64,000 bases of DNA from Micromonospora sp. R77 (GTDB lineage: Bacteria > Actinomycetota > Actinomycetes > Mycobacteriales > Micromonosporaceae): contig NZ_JALDST010000001.1 of assembly GCF_022747945.1 (NCBI RefSeq), positions 2,976,001-3,040,000 of the forward strand, read 5' to 3'. Positions 43,765 through 51,853 of this stretch are shown here, one piece after another. Position numbers and translations under genes: made by a program. Position 1 is the first letter of the stretch. Every line of letters begins with the position of its first letter. The notes under the pieces were generated by a model. The model saw nothing but the letters and a program-made list of their open reading frames with translations, was not told where the DNA came from and did no database searches.

Positions 43765-43945
43765 TGCGAGGTGCCCCGCGCGAGCGGGGAGAATCGGGAA
43801 GCCGGTGGAAATCCGGCACGGGCCCGCCGCGGTGACCGGGGAGCCACCGTCCACGCGCGACACGCGCAGCCACTGGCCGTACGGCCGGGAAGGCGGACGG
43901 CCAGGCGTCGATCCGGGAGTCCGAAGACCGGCCTCGCGTCAGTCG
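43765..43945 (+). promoter_or_regulatory. Cobalamin (adenosylcobalamin) riboswitch
   Basis: The conserved blocks of the class are in order: GGTGCCCCGCGCGAGCGGGG (start hairpin), GAGAATCGGGAAGCCGGTG, AATCCGGCACGGGCCCGCCG, GGTGACCGGGGAGC, the GCCACTGGCC arm, GGCCGGGAAGGC, and the B12 box GGAGTCCGAAGACCGGCC at about 43917-43933. It precedes bluB by about 45 bases. A C-tract and GGGGG at 43947-43963 could form the expression platform near the ribosome site. High cobalamin should shut off bluB. Confidence 0.93.
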
Positions 43946-43990
43946 CCCACCCCCCCCCGGGGGCCGGGCCGAGCGCAGCGGGAGCCTGCC

Positions 43991-44611
43991 TTGGATCTGT
44001 ACGACGTCATCCACCGCCGTCGGGACGTGCGCGCCGAGTTCACCGGAGCACCGGTGCCGGACGACGCCCTCGACCGGGTCCTGCGCGCCGCGCACGCCGC
44101 ACCGAGCGTCGGCAACACCCAGCCGTGGGACTTCGTCCTGGTCCGCGACCCGGACACCCGGCACCGCTTCCACCAGCACGTCCAGACCGAGCGGGACACC
44201 TTCGCCGCCACCCTGGACGACGCGGCGGCGGCCCGGTTCGCCCAGATCAAGATCGACGGGGTGCTGGAGTCGACGCTGTCGGTCGTCGTCACGTACGACG
44301 CCGCGCGGGGCGGGCCGGCGGTGCTGGGCCGGCACGCCATCGCCGACGCCGGGCTTTACTCGGTCTGCCTCGCCATCCAGAACCTCTGGCTGGCGGCGAC
44401 CGCGGAAGGGCTCGGCGTCGGCTGGGTCTCGTTCTACCGGGAGCCGTTCCTGGCCGATCTGCTCGACATTCCCGCCGGCATCCGGCCCGTCGCCTGGCTC
44501 TGCCTCGGCCCGGTCACCCACCTGGAGGCCGTACCCGACCTGGTCCGCCACGGCTGGCGTACCGGCCGCCCCCTCGCTGCCGCCGTCCACACCGACCACT
44601 GGCCCACCTGA
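43991..44611 (+). CDS. bluB: 5,6-dimethylbenzimidazole synthase
   Basis: 206 residues. BluB fragments reduced FMN with oxygen to make the lower ligand of vitamin B12. The nitroreductase-like fold has YDVIHRRRDVRAEFTG, AAHAAPSVGNTQPWDFVLVR with the FMN-binding Ser, and QNLWLAATAEGLGVGWVSFY. The start is read as TTG at 43991 (GGAG about seven bases upstream), because no ATG or GTG fits and the protein then begins at the conserved LYDVIHRRRD. The upstream cobalamin riboswitch supports the call. It is the only cobalamin synthesis gene in the window. Confidence 0.93.
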   Translation: MDLYDVIHRRRDVRAEFTGAPVPDDALDRVLRAAHAAPSVGNTQPWDFVLVRDPDTRHRFHQHVQTERDTFAATLDDAAAARFAQIKIDGVLESTLSVVVTYDAARGGPAVLGRHAIADAGLYSVCLAIQNLWLAATAEGLGVGWVSFYREPFLADLLDIPAGIRPVAWLCLGPVTHLEAVPDLVRHGWRTGRPLAAAVHTDHWPT

Positions 44612-44752
44612 CCACACCCGTCTTTTGCGTCCCGGCCCCGTCCGTCCGGGGCCGGTCCCGCCGGCGTTCGGTGGCGGGCGGGTCGGGTACCGGACGGGTG
44701 ATTCGGGGTTGCCGCCCGGTTTGCGACCGCCCGGGTCGGGAAGTCTGAACCG

Positions 44753-45604
44753 GTGCGAGAACTCCTGACGAAACTCGAACAGGCATCGGCGCTGGACCGG
44801 GTCGGTGACCGGTTGCAGCGCGCCGTCCAGGCCACGCTCCGCCCGCAGCGGGTACGCGACGCGCTGCACGGCGTCTGGCTGGGGCACCCGCTGCACCCGG
44901 CGATGGTGCAGGTGCCGGTCGGCGCCTGGATCTCCGCCGCTGTCGTCGACCTGCTGCCGGGCCAGCGGCGGGCCGCCACCGTCCTGGTCGGGCTCGGCAC
45001 GGTCAGCGCCGTACCGGCCGCCGTGGCCGGGCTCAACGACTGGGCGGCCCTCTCGCGCGACCAGCGTCGGATCGGCCTGGTGCACGCCGCCGCGAACAGC
45101 GTCGGGTTGGCGCTCTACGCCGGCTCGCTGGCCGCCCGGTTGAACGGCCGGCACGGGCTGGGGCGCACGCTGGCCTACCTGGGCCTCTCGGCGGCGAGCG
45201 CCGGGGCGTACCTGGGTGGGCACCTGGCGTACAAGCAGGGTGCGCAGGTCAATCAGAGCGTCTCCGAGCTGCACCGGATGAGCGACGGCTGGCACTCGTT
45301 GGCCGACCTGGCCAACCTGCCGCAACGGCAGCTCGTCACCCGCGAGGTGGACGACGTGTCGGTGATCCTCTACCGGCACGGCGACGACGTCACCGTGATG
45401 CTGGAGCGCTGCCCGCACCAGAGCGGCCCGCTCGGCGAGGGCGAGGTGCAGGAGATCGACGGTCACGCCTGCGTGGTCTGCCCGTGGCACGGCAGCGCGT
45501 TCCGGCTCAACGGCGGCGAGGTGGTGCACGGGCCGTCCGCGAACGACCAGCAGATCCTGCCGACCCGCGTGGTCGACGGCGTCCTGCAGACCCGCCTGCC
45601 CTGA
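44753..45604 (+). CDS. DUF2231 membrane domain fused to a Rieske iron-sulfur domain
   Basis: 283 residues. Residues 35-165 are the DUF2231 membrane domain with four hydrophobic helices, containing GVWLGHPLHPAMVQVPVGAW and AAVVDLLPG. Residues 185-283 are a Rieske [2Fe-2S] domain with Cys220-x-His222 (RCPHQSGPLG) and Cys243-x2-His246 (CPWHGSAFRL). Such fusions are found in actinobacteria and are thought to take part in membrane electron transfer; the partner is unknown. A perfect hairpin follows before the convergent Tad operon. Confidence 0.92.
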   Translation: MRELLTKLEQASALDRVGDRLQRAVQATLRPQRVRDALHGVWLGHPLHPAMVQVPVGAWISAAVVDLLPGQRRAATVLVGLGTVSAVPAAVAGLNDWAALSRDQRRIGLVHAAANSVGLALYAGSLAARLNGRHGLGRTLAYLGLSAASAGAYLGGHLAYKQGAQVNQSVSELHRMSDGWHSLADLANLPQRQLVTREVDDVSVILYRHGDDVTVMLERCPHQSGPLGEGEVQEIDGHACVVCPWHGSAFRLNGGEVVHGPSANDQQILPTRVVDGVLQTRLP

Positions 45605-45689
45605 CCCCCGCCCGACCCCGCCCGACTCCGCTCGGCCCCGACCTGGCCTTGACCGGCCCGGCCCGGCTTGCCCCGGCCCGGCTCGTGGT

Positions 45690-45732
45690 CCGGCCTCGTC
45701 CCGGGTGGTGGCCCTGCCCGGGACGAGGCCGG
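45690..45732. terminator. Bidirectional terminator at the end of the Tad operon
   Basis: Perfect 16-bp arms (45690-45705, 45717-45732) between the Rieske gene (plus) and the last gene of the Tad operon (minus, ending 45738). Confidence 0.9.
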
Positions 45733-45737
45733 CCGGG

Positions 45738-45977
45738 TCAGTCCTTGCGGTGCCGGCCGATGGCCAGCGCCCGCCCGGCGGCCCGCACCACCGGTCGGCG
45801 GCGCAGGCCGAGCACGGCACCGATCTGGGCGCCGACCATGCTCGCCACCGCCAGCACCGCGGAGATCGCCAGCGGCCGGTTGATCCCGTCGTCCACGGTG
45901 GCCCGGGACGCGCCGGCCGCCATCGACGGCGCCCGGCCCGCCGGCTCGTCGGCCGGCGGCGCGACGGTACGGGTCAC
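45738..45977 (-). CDS. Small single-pass membrane protein at the end of the Tad operon
   Basis: 79 residues. A Pro/Ala-rich N terminus is followed by one hydrophobic helix (PLAISAVLAVASMVGAQIGAV) and a basic C terminus (LRRRPVVRAAGRALAIGRHR). No family is recognised. The start overlaps the stop of the LysM gene by four bases, so it belongs to the operon. Its role could be in anchoring or regulation of the pilus apparatus. Confidence 0.65.
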   Translation of the reverse strand: MTRTVAPPADEPAGRAPSMAAGASRATVDDGINRPLAISAVLAVASMVGAQIGAVLGLRRRPVVRAAGRALAIGRHRKD

Positions 45978-46912
45978 CCCGGTCCCGGCGACGGCTTGCC
46001 CTTCGGTGCCTGACCGGTGGCCCCCGCCCCGCCGGCGTCACCCGGCTGGGCGCCCGGACCGTGCGGCGCCGCCCCGGACCATTGGGCACCGCGCTCGGCC
46101 CGGCCTGGCTGGGCGTACGCGGTGCGGGGCCGGCCGCGACGGCCGCACCACCAGCCGGCCGGCGGCGTGCGCGCGGGCCCCGCGTCGGACGCGCTCTCCG
46201 GCAGTTTCAGCAACTGACCGGGGCGGATCCGGTTCGGGTCGGCGAGCCGGTTGAGCCGGGCCACCTCGCCGTACCGGTCGAAGTCGTCCAGGTACCGTTC
46301 GGCCACCTCGCCCAGGTAGTCGCCCTTCGCCACCCGGTAGAGCGGCGGCGCGGCCTCCGGGGTGGCGACCGGGGCGGACCGTACCGACGCGCCGACGCCG
46401 GACCCGGCCACCGGGTTCGAGACGGCCAGCGTGACGGCCGACGTCGAGGGGTTCAGCGTGCCGGCCGACGTCGGCGCGGCCATGGCGACGGCGGGCGTGG
46501 GGGCGGCCAGCGTGGCGGCGCTCGCGGCGGCCGGGCTGGCCGCCAGGATCAGGGCGACCGAGCCGACCAGTGCCGCCGCAGCCCGCTGCTGCCGGCCCAT
46601 CCCGGGCAGCTTCGGCGCGGGCCGGCGCAGCACCTGCGCCACCAGCTCCACCACCACGGAGAAGGCGAACGTCGCCCAGCCGAACCAGCCGACCACGGCC
46701 AGCGCCCGCAGGAAGAGCTGCCCGTCGTCGCGGCTGGTCAGGGCGGTGCCGACCTCGGCGAGCGTGGGCAGGTGGTCGGGGAGCGGGTTGCCGGCGAAGG
46801 CGAGGAGCGCGATCGGTGCGCCGGCCAGCACCCCGCAGAGCACGACGAGAGCGCCGAGCCCGGTGAGGACCTGGCCGGTCCGCCGTACGGCGGAACGCTG
46901 CGGTGCGGCCAT
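45974..46912 (-). CDS. LysM-domain membrane protein of the Tad operon
   Basis: 312 residues. Three hydrophobic stretches (LTGLGALVVLCGVLAGAPIA, FLRALAVVGWFGWATFAFSV and AAAALVGSVALILAAS) lead to an extracellular part with a LysM domain at about residues 195-245 (YRVAKGDYLGEVAERYL, then NRIRPGQLLKLPE), which binds peptidoglycan. The last 70 residues are Gly/Pro-rich. A LysM protein in the operon suggests tethering of the secretion apparatus to the cell wall. GGAAGG precedes the ATG. Confidence 0.85.
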   Translation of the reverse strand: MAAPQRSAVRRTGQVLTGLGALVVLCGVLAGAPIALLAFAGNPLPDHLPTLAEVGTALTSRDDGQLFLRALAVVGWFGWATFAFSVVVELVAQVLRRPAPKLPGMGRQQRAAAALVGSVALILAASPAAASAATLAAPTPAVAMAAPTSAGTLNPSTSAVTLAVSNPVAGSGVGASVRSAPVATPEAAPPLYRVAKGDYLGEVAERYLDDFDRYGEVARLNRLADPNRIRPGQLLKLPESASDAGPARTPPAGWWCGRRGRPRTAYAQPGRAERGAQWSGAAPHGPGAQPGDAGGAGATGQAPKGKPSPGPG

Positions 46913-46927
46913 GGCTGCCTTCCCTTC

Positions 46928-47359
46928 CTACGGTGCCCCGGTGAGTGCGCGGGCGGTGGCCTCACCGGTGACGGTGACGGTGTTGTCGAAGCCGAAGAGG
47001 CCGAGCAGGTCCCGGCGGTAGGTGATGCGGACGCGTACCCGGATCTGTTTCTCCCCGTCGACCACCGGGAAGCTGACGTCGTGGCCGCCGACGTCGCCCG
47101 CGGCGGTCAGGTAGTCGGCGACGGCGGTGCGGGCGCTCGGTTCGTCGATCTCCTTGGGCCCGCCCTCGATGGCCCGGGCCCGGTCGATCATCTGGCCGCC
47201 GCTGCGGGCCGCCTCGGCGGCCAGGTCGTCCGCGCGCTGCAACGAGCGCAGCTGCCCGGCGCCGTCATAGGCCAGCCCGACGATCGCGAGTACGCCGATC
47301 ATCGCCACGGCGAGGAAGAGGCTGACCCGGCCGCTCTCCCGGCCCGCCCGCCCGCTCAC
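46928..47359 (-). CDS. TadG/TadE-related pseudopilin-like protein
   Basis: 143 residues from a GTG that overlaps the preceding tadE stop (GTGA). The N terminus GRESGRVSLFLAVAMIGVLA is the typical Tad-system minor-pilin signature: a short charged head ending in RVS or similar and one hydrophobic helix. The remainder is a small globular domain (YLTAAGDVGGHDVSF, then VRVRITYRRDLLGLFG). It is likely membrane-anchored and part of the pilus base. The prepilin-processing site is not clear. Confidence 0.8.
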   Translation of the reverse strand: MSGRAGRESGRVSLFLAVAMIGVLAIVGLAYDGAGQLRSLQRADDLAAEAARSGGQMIDRARAIEGGPKEIDEPSARTAVADYLTAAGDVGGHDVSFPVVDGEKQIRVRVRITYRRDLLGLFGFDNTVTVTGEATARALTGAP

Positions 47360-47823
47360 CGCCGGCTCCGGTACGTGTCGAGCGGCGAGGTGAAGGTGGC
47401 GGAGACGCCCTTCCCGCCGGGTACCCCGGGCAGCCCGGGGGCGCGCAGGTCCGCGAAGGAGACGGTGCAGCTCACCGACACGGTCACGGTGGCCGGCACC
47501 CCCGCCGCAGTCCGGTAGGCCCTCTCGAAGGTGGTCTTCTTCGTCCCGACGGAGCCACTGAACGTCAGCCGCGGCGTGCCGACGCAGTTCAGCCCTCGCC
47601 AGTCGAGCTGCCGTTGAGCGGCCTCGACGGCGGCGTCCCGGCCGTGGCGGGCGTCCCGGGCGATCGAGGCGGCGCGGGCGGCGTCGTGTGCGGCGGACTC
47701 CACCGCCTCGTCGGCGACCGCGGTCCGCCCCGCCACGCCGGCCAGCACCATCAGCGCGATGAAGGCCGGGGCGAGCACCGCCACCTCGATCGAGACGGAA
47801 CCCCGGTCGCGCCGGTCGACCAT
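47356..47823 (-). CDS. TadE-family pseudopilin
   Basis: 155 residues from the ATG at 47823. DRRDRGSVSIEVAVLAPAFI is the TadE motif: Gly-Ser-Val-Ser-Ile-Glu, with the glutamate five residues into the helix, as in processed prepilins. A C-terminal domain has two cysteines (LNCVGTPRL and VSCTVSF). It would be cleaved by the prepilin peptidase and join the pilus assembly machine. It overlaps the next gene by four bases. Confidence 0.85.
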   Translation of the reverse strand: MVDRRDRGSVSIEVAVLAPAFIALMVLAGVAGRTAVADEAVESAAHDAARAASIARDARHGRDAAVEAAQRQLDWRGLNCVGTPRLTFSGSVGTKKTTFERAYRTAAGVPATVTVSVSCTVSFADLRAPGLPGVPGGKGVSATFTSPLDTYRSRR

Positions 47824-47828
47824 GCGGC

Positions 47829-48320
47829 TCACCCCGTCGTCCAGCGTTCGGCGGTGCCGTGCGCGGTCTGTCGCACCGGGAAGCTCACGCCCGGGATGAC
47901 CGACAGGGAACGCCCGCTCACCGTGCAGCTGACCTCGGTGGGCTCGGGGGCGTCGGTGGTGCAGGTCGACTCCCAGCCGACCAGCCAGTCCCCGGCGGTA
48001 CGCAGGAAACGGGTGGCCCGCGCCTCGCCGGCGCCGGGCGGCGCCTGGAGCAGCCGCTGCGCGTTGACGCCGCTCTGCGCCGCGTTCAGCGCGGTGGAGC
48101 GCGCGACGAACCAGACGGCCACCTGGATGGAGGCGAAGAGCAGCACCAGGATCAGCGGCATCACCACCGCCAGCTCCACCGGGTTGGCGCCCCGCTCCGT
48201 ACCGCCCGCGGTGAGCCGCCGCCGGACGACCTCGACGATCCGTCCCGCCCCGCGCAGGCCGGTGAGCCGGTCGGCGGCTGCCGACCGGCTCCGGTCCGTG
48301 CGCGCGGGACACACCGTCAC
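47829..48320 (-). CDS. TadE-family pseudopilin
   Basis: 163 residues from the GTG at 48320, which overlaps the end of the Flp-like gene (GTGA). After a 45-residue basic N terminus comes the signature TERGANPVELAVVMPLILVLLF, quoted in parts as ERGANPVELAVVMPL, with the key glutamate at the start of the helix. The C-terminal domain includes WLVGWESTC and VSCTVSGRSL. A second TadE paralogue next to the first is usual for Tad loci. Confidence 0.83.
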   Translation of the reverse strand: MTVCPARTDRSRSAAADRLTGLRGAGRIVEVVRRRLTAGGTERGANPVELAVVMPLILVLLFASIQVAVWFVARSTALNAAQSGVNAQRLLQAPPGAGEARATRFLRTAGDWLVGWESTCTTDAPEPTEVSCTVSGRSLSVIPGVSFPVRQTAHGTAERWTTG

Positions 48321-48526
48321 GGGGCCTTCGGTGCCGTGTTGTCCGGGATGGCGTTCATCCAGTTGTTCGCCTTGGCCAGGGCGAAGCCGGTGACCGCCAT
48401 GGCCACCGCGACCAGCCCGAAGATGATCACGGCGGTCGGCACCGGGCTGTCGCCCCGCTCGCTCTCCCGGCGCAACTCGGCCAGGCGCGTGCTCACCGCG
48501 GCGTGCAGATAGGTGTAGAGGAACAT
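48317..48526 (-). CDS. Small Flp-like pilin candidate
   Basis: 69 residues, AAGGAGAAGCC before the ATG. The protein has a charged N-terminal half (AELRRESERGDSPVPTAVII) followed by a hydrophobic helix (FGLVAVAMAVTGFALAKANN). The size, position next to tadC and the ERGDSPVPTAVIIFG motif fit the small actinobacterial Flp-like proteins. It lacks the classical G-x4-EY processing site, so it may be a major pilin of divergent type or an accessory subunit. Confidence 0.75.
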   Translation of the reverse strand: MFLYTYLHAAVSTRLAELRRESERGDSPVPTAVIIFGLVAVAMAVTGFALAKANNWMNAIPDNTAPKAP

Positions 48527-48550
48527 GGCTTCTCCTTCTGATGGACGGGT

Positions 48551-49414
48551 TCACAGGCGGGCGAGGAACGGATAGATGGCGAAGCCGAGCAGGACGAAGA
48601 CCAGCAGCGAGCCGGGGATGTCCAACTTGCTGGTCACCCCCTCGGCGCGGGTCAGGTTGTCGGTGCGGATCTGGTCGCGCAGCGAGTCGGCCCGGCTGCG
48701 CAGCGTCTCGTGCACCTGCGCCCCCTCGCTGCCGGAGGAGCGCATGATCGCGCCCACGTCGCCGAGCTCCGCGATGCCGATCCGGTCGGCCAGTTCCTGG
48801 AGCTCGTCCCAGGGGGAGTGCATCTGCAACTGGGCGATCCGCAGCGACTCGCGGATCCGGTCGAAGACCCAGCCGTCGCAGACCGCCGCCGCCCGCTCCA
48901 GCGACTGCACCGGGCCATGCGCGGCGGAGAGCTGCAACGCCACCAGGTCCAGGTAGGTGCAGACCGCCTGCCGGAACTCGTCCCGCGCCGCGTCCGCCTT
49001 GGCCAGCACCGTGCGGTGCGCGAGCAGGCCGGCGACCAGCGCCATCCCCAGGCTCCCCAGCACGGGTACGACCACCGGCAGCGACACCCCGCCGAGGAAG
49101 AGCACGGCCGACAGCACGGTCGGCAGGGCCAGCCCGACCAGCGCGGAGAGCAGCACCGACAGGGCGTACTGCTCGGGGGTCTGGTCGATCAGGGCGAGCT
49201 GCCGGTGCGGCGGGCGCAGCCAGCGGGAGAACCCGCCCAGCCAGTCCGGCCCGGCACCGGCCACCGGGGCCTGACCGGGTGGCTGGTGCAGCCGGCGCAG
49301 CGCCGGGCCGAGCGCCGGGGTGGCCGGCAGCGCCTCCCGGACCACCAGGAAGAGCCCGAGCCCGACGATCCCGCCACCCACCACGGCGATGGCCAGCTGC
49401 CAGTTCAGAATCAC
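48551..49414 (-). CDS. tadC: TadC-like type II/IV secretion F membrane protein
   Basis: 287 residues with terminal and central hydrophobic helices (IAVVGGGIVGLGLFLVVREA, VLSALVGLALPTVLSAVLFL and LLVFVLLGFAIYPF). The GspF-type cytoplasmic domain has LDLVALQLSAAHGPVQSLER and DRIGIAELGDVGAIMRSSGS. It would form the inner-membrane platform with TadB. It overlaps tadB by four bases. Confidence 0.9.
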   Translation of the reverse strand: MILNWQLAIAVVGGGIVGLGLFLVVREALPATPALGPALRRLHQPPGQAPVAGAGPDWLGGFSRWLRPPHRQLALIDQTPEQYALSVLLSALVGLALPTVLSAVLFLGGVSLPVVVPVLGSLGMALVAGLLAHRTVLAKADAARDEFRQAVCTYLDLVALQLSAAHGPVQSLERAAAVCDGWVFDRIRESLRIAQLQMHSPWDELQELADRIGIAELGDVGAIMRSSGSEGAQVHETLRSRADSLRDQIRTDNLTRAEGVTSKLDIPGSLLVFVLLGFAIYPFLARL

Positions 49415-50313
49415 GCGATCGCCTCCTCCGGGTCGGGGGCGGGCAGGAAGCGGGCCGGCCGGGGCGGCTGGCTCATCGACCGCACCCAGACCAGCAGCCC
49501 GATGAACGCCGCCCCGAGGATCGCCATCACCAACTGCCCGAACGCGGTCCCGTACGGCTGCACGTACTCGCGGTTGACCAGCCCGTACGCCAGGGTGGCC
49601 AGGGTCATCCCGGTGAGGAAGCGGACCGCGAACCGGGGCTGGGTGCGCTTCGCCTCGATCTCCCGCCGGGTGGCCACCTCGGCGGACGCGGCGGAGGCGA
49701 TCGAGCCGAGCACGTCACCGAGGCGCTCACCCCGGTCGGTCAGGTGCAGGATCAGCGCCGCCACCACCTGGTCGCAGACCGGGTCGCCGATCTCGTCGGC
49801 GAAGGCGAGCAGGGCGGCGCGGGCCAGCCAGCCGGCCTGGAGGCGGGCGGCCAGGGTGCGTACCTCCTCCTGGATCTCCTCCGGCGCGGTGGCGATGGTG
49901 CCGATGATGGCCTGCTGGAGGCCCTGGCCGGTGTTGGAGATGTCCTTGAGCCGGCGGGTCCACTCGCCGACCGCCTCGATCCGGGCGATGGCCCGCTGCT
50001 CGGCCCGGCCCACCGCGAACAGCCACGGCACGCCGGGGACCGCCAGGGCCACCAGCAGCCCCACCACCGGCAGCCCGGTCAGCAGGAAGGCCAGCGCGCC
50101 GGCCACCACCGCGCCGCCGAGCAGCACCTGGTGGTTGCGCTGCTCCCGGCGGCTCGCCCCGGAACCGGTCCACAACCGGCGTACGCCACCCGAGCCGGCG
50201 CCCGGGGTCGGGCCCGGCGGCCGGCGGGTGCCGACCAGCGCGACCACGGCCAGCACCAGCCCGGCCACGCACGCCGCCCCCGACACCAGCGCGATCAGTT
50301 CGAGCGTCGTCAT
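49411..50313 (-). CDS. tadB: TadB-like type II/IV secretion F membrane protein
   Basis: 300 residues. Hydrophobic helices at both ends (LIALVSGAACVAGLVLAVVA, QVLLGGAVVAGALAFLLTGL) and the GspF-type domain (GEWTRRLKDISNTGQGLQQA, then CDQVVAALILHLTDRGERLG) identify the platform protein that pairs with TadC. It lies one base from the tadA stop. Confidence 0.9.
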   Translation of the reverse strand: MTTLELIALVSGAACVAGLVLAVVALVGTRRPPGPTPGAGSGGVRRLWTGSGASRREQRNHQVLLGGAVVAGALAFLLTGLPVVGLLVALAVPGVPWLFAVGRAEQRAIARIEAVGEWTRRLKDISNTGQGLQQAIIGTIATAPEEIQEEVRTLAARLQAGWLARAALLAFADEIGDPVCDQVVAALILHLTDRGERLGDVLGSIASAASAEVATRREIEAKRTQPRFAVRFLTGMTLATLAYGLVNREYVQPYGTAFGQLVMAILGAAFIGLLVWVRSMSQPPRPARFLPAPDPEEAIA

Positions 50314-50314
50314 G

Positions 50315-51853
50315 TCAGCGCCTCGCCAGGCGGGTGTGGCGCGGGCGGCGCCAGGCGCCGGTGCCGGCCTCGATGAAGCGGGTCAGCAGCCGGGCGTCGT
50401 AGCCGACCCGGAGCAGTTGCTCGCGGATCCGCTCCGGCAGGTGCCGGGGCACCGCCCGGCCGTCCGGGCCCGGCCCGAAGACGGTGGTGGTGGTGATCCG
50501 GTTGCCGTCACCGACCCCGATCACCTCCTCCACATGGGAGACGAACCGGTGCTTGCGACCCCCGATCGCGGTCTCGTCCTCGACGGTGACGTAGACGATC
50601 AGGTCCAGCGCGTTGCCGGCCATCCGGCGGGCCTGCTCGACGGTCATCTCCCGGCCGTGGGCCAGCGCCAGCTCGATGATCCGCTCACCCACCCCGCTCG
50701 GGGTACGCGCGTGGATGGTGCACATCGACCCGCGGCTGGTGGTCATCGCCTGGAGCATCGGCACGATCTCCCGGGACCGCACCTCGCCGACGATGATCCG
50801 CAGGACGCCCATCCGCAGCGAGACCGGGATCAGGTCGGCGATGCTCACCTCACCGGCCGGTCGCCCGTCCATGCCGCGTTCGCCGTGCCCCTCCCGGGAC
50901 TCGAAGCTCATCACCGCCCGGTGCTTCTGCCCGCGCCGCGCCGGCAGCAGTTCCCGGCTCTCCTCCAGCAGCACGTACGGCTCGTCGGCCGGGATCTCGT
51001 TCATCAGCGCCCGGATGACCGTGGTCTTCCCGGCGCCGGCCAGCCCGGCGACCATGATGTTCAGCCCGGCCCGCATGGACGCGCGGAGGAAGTCGCGCAG
51101 CAGCGGGTCGATCATCTCGTCCAGGTCGGCCCGGGTGCCGGCGATGTCCTCCAGGCTCACGTCGAGCGTGTTGTGCTTGCGGATCACCGCGTACGGGCGG
51201 TGGCTGACCAGGAAGACCGCGGCGAGCCGGCTGCCGTCGGGCAGTTGCAGGTCCAGTGTCGGCTTGGAGGTCGAGAGGGACCGCTCGGTCGCCCCGGCCC
51301 GACGGGCCGCCGCCTGGAGGATCTCCACCAGTTCGTCGTCGCTGTCGGCGATCGGTTCGACCCAGTCGACGCCGCCGCCGTGCCGGGTGATGCGTACCTG
51401 GTCGCAGCCGAGGATGTGCACCTCCTCGATGGTGTCGTCGACCAGCAGCGTCTGGAGTCGACCGAGACCGACCAGTTCGGCGGTGACCTGGTCGAGCAGG
51501 ATCCGCTCGGCGTCGGCGGGCATCGGCGTGCCGGCCCGGCGCACCGAGTCCGCGTACGCGGACACCACCGCGACCGCGAGCCGGGCCCGCTCCACCTCCT
51601 CGGCGTCCGCGTCGAACTCCCGGCCGCGCTGCCAGAGGGTGAGCCGTTCGCTCAGTTCCCGGCGCAGTTCCCGGACCACCGCGAAGTCCACCCGGGGGCG
51701 CGGCGGGGCGAGGGGCGGCGGCGGGGGGAGGGCGGCCGGGGGCGCGGCGTGGTGGTGGCGACCGTTCGGCGGTGCCGCGAGGATCGGCGGCACCGTGGAG
51801 GTGGCTCCCGGCTGCTGGCCGCGCGGGTCGTGGGAGACCGGTTCAAACCGCAC
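50315..51853 (-). CDS. tadA: Secretion ATPase TadA/CpaF
   Basis: 512 residues from the GTG at 51853, overlapping the CpaE-like gene. The N-terminal 65 residues are Pro/His-rich and not conserved. The ATPase core has Walker A in MVAGLAGAGKTTVIRALMNE, the Asp box and Walker B region (PYVLLEESRELL and LRIIVGEVRSREIVPML), and the His box TSRGSMCTIHARTP. It is the hexameric motor that powers pilus assembly. Confidence 0.95.
   Translation of the reverse strand: MRFEPVSHDPRGQQPGATSTVPPILAAPPNGRHHHAAPPAALPPPPPLAPPRPRVDFAVVRELRRELSERLTLWQRGREFDADAEEVERARLAVAVVSAYADSVRRAGTPMPADAERILLDQVTAELVGLGRLQTLLVDDTIEEVHILGCDQVRITRHGGGVDWVEPIADSDDELVEILQAAARRAGATERSLSTSKPTLDLQLPDGSRLAAVFLVSHRPYAVIRKHNTLDVSLEDIAGTRADLDEMIDPLLRDFLRASMRAGLNIMVAGLAGAGKTTVIRALMNEIPADEPYVLLEESRELLPARRGQKHRAVMSFESREGHGERGMDGRPAGEVSIADLIPVSLRMGVLRIIVGEVRSREIVPMLQAMTTSRGSMCTIHARTPSGVGERIIELALAHGREMTVEQARRMAGNALDLIVYVTVEDETAIGGRKHRFVSHVEEVIGVGDGNRITTTTVFGPGPDGRAVPRHLPERIREQLLRVGYDARLLTRFIEAGTGAWRRPRHTRLARR

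Noticed and set aside
43947..43963. A phase-variable coding homopolymer
   Set aside because: The C-tract lies outside any gene, between the riboswitch and bluB; it can matter only for the RNA structure.
41972..45820. A very long minus-strand ORF over the hydratase, EamA, bluB and Rieske genes
   Set aside because: It is the open antisense frame of GC-rich genes; only the first 760 bases carry a recognisable protein (enoyl-CoA hydratase).
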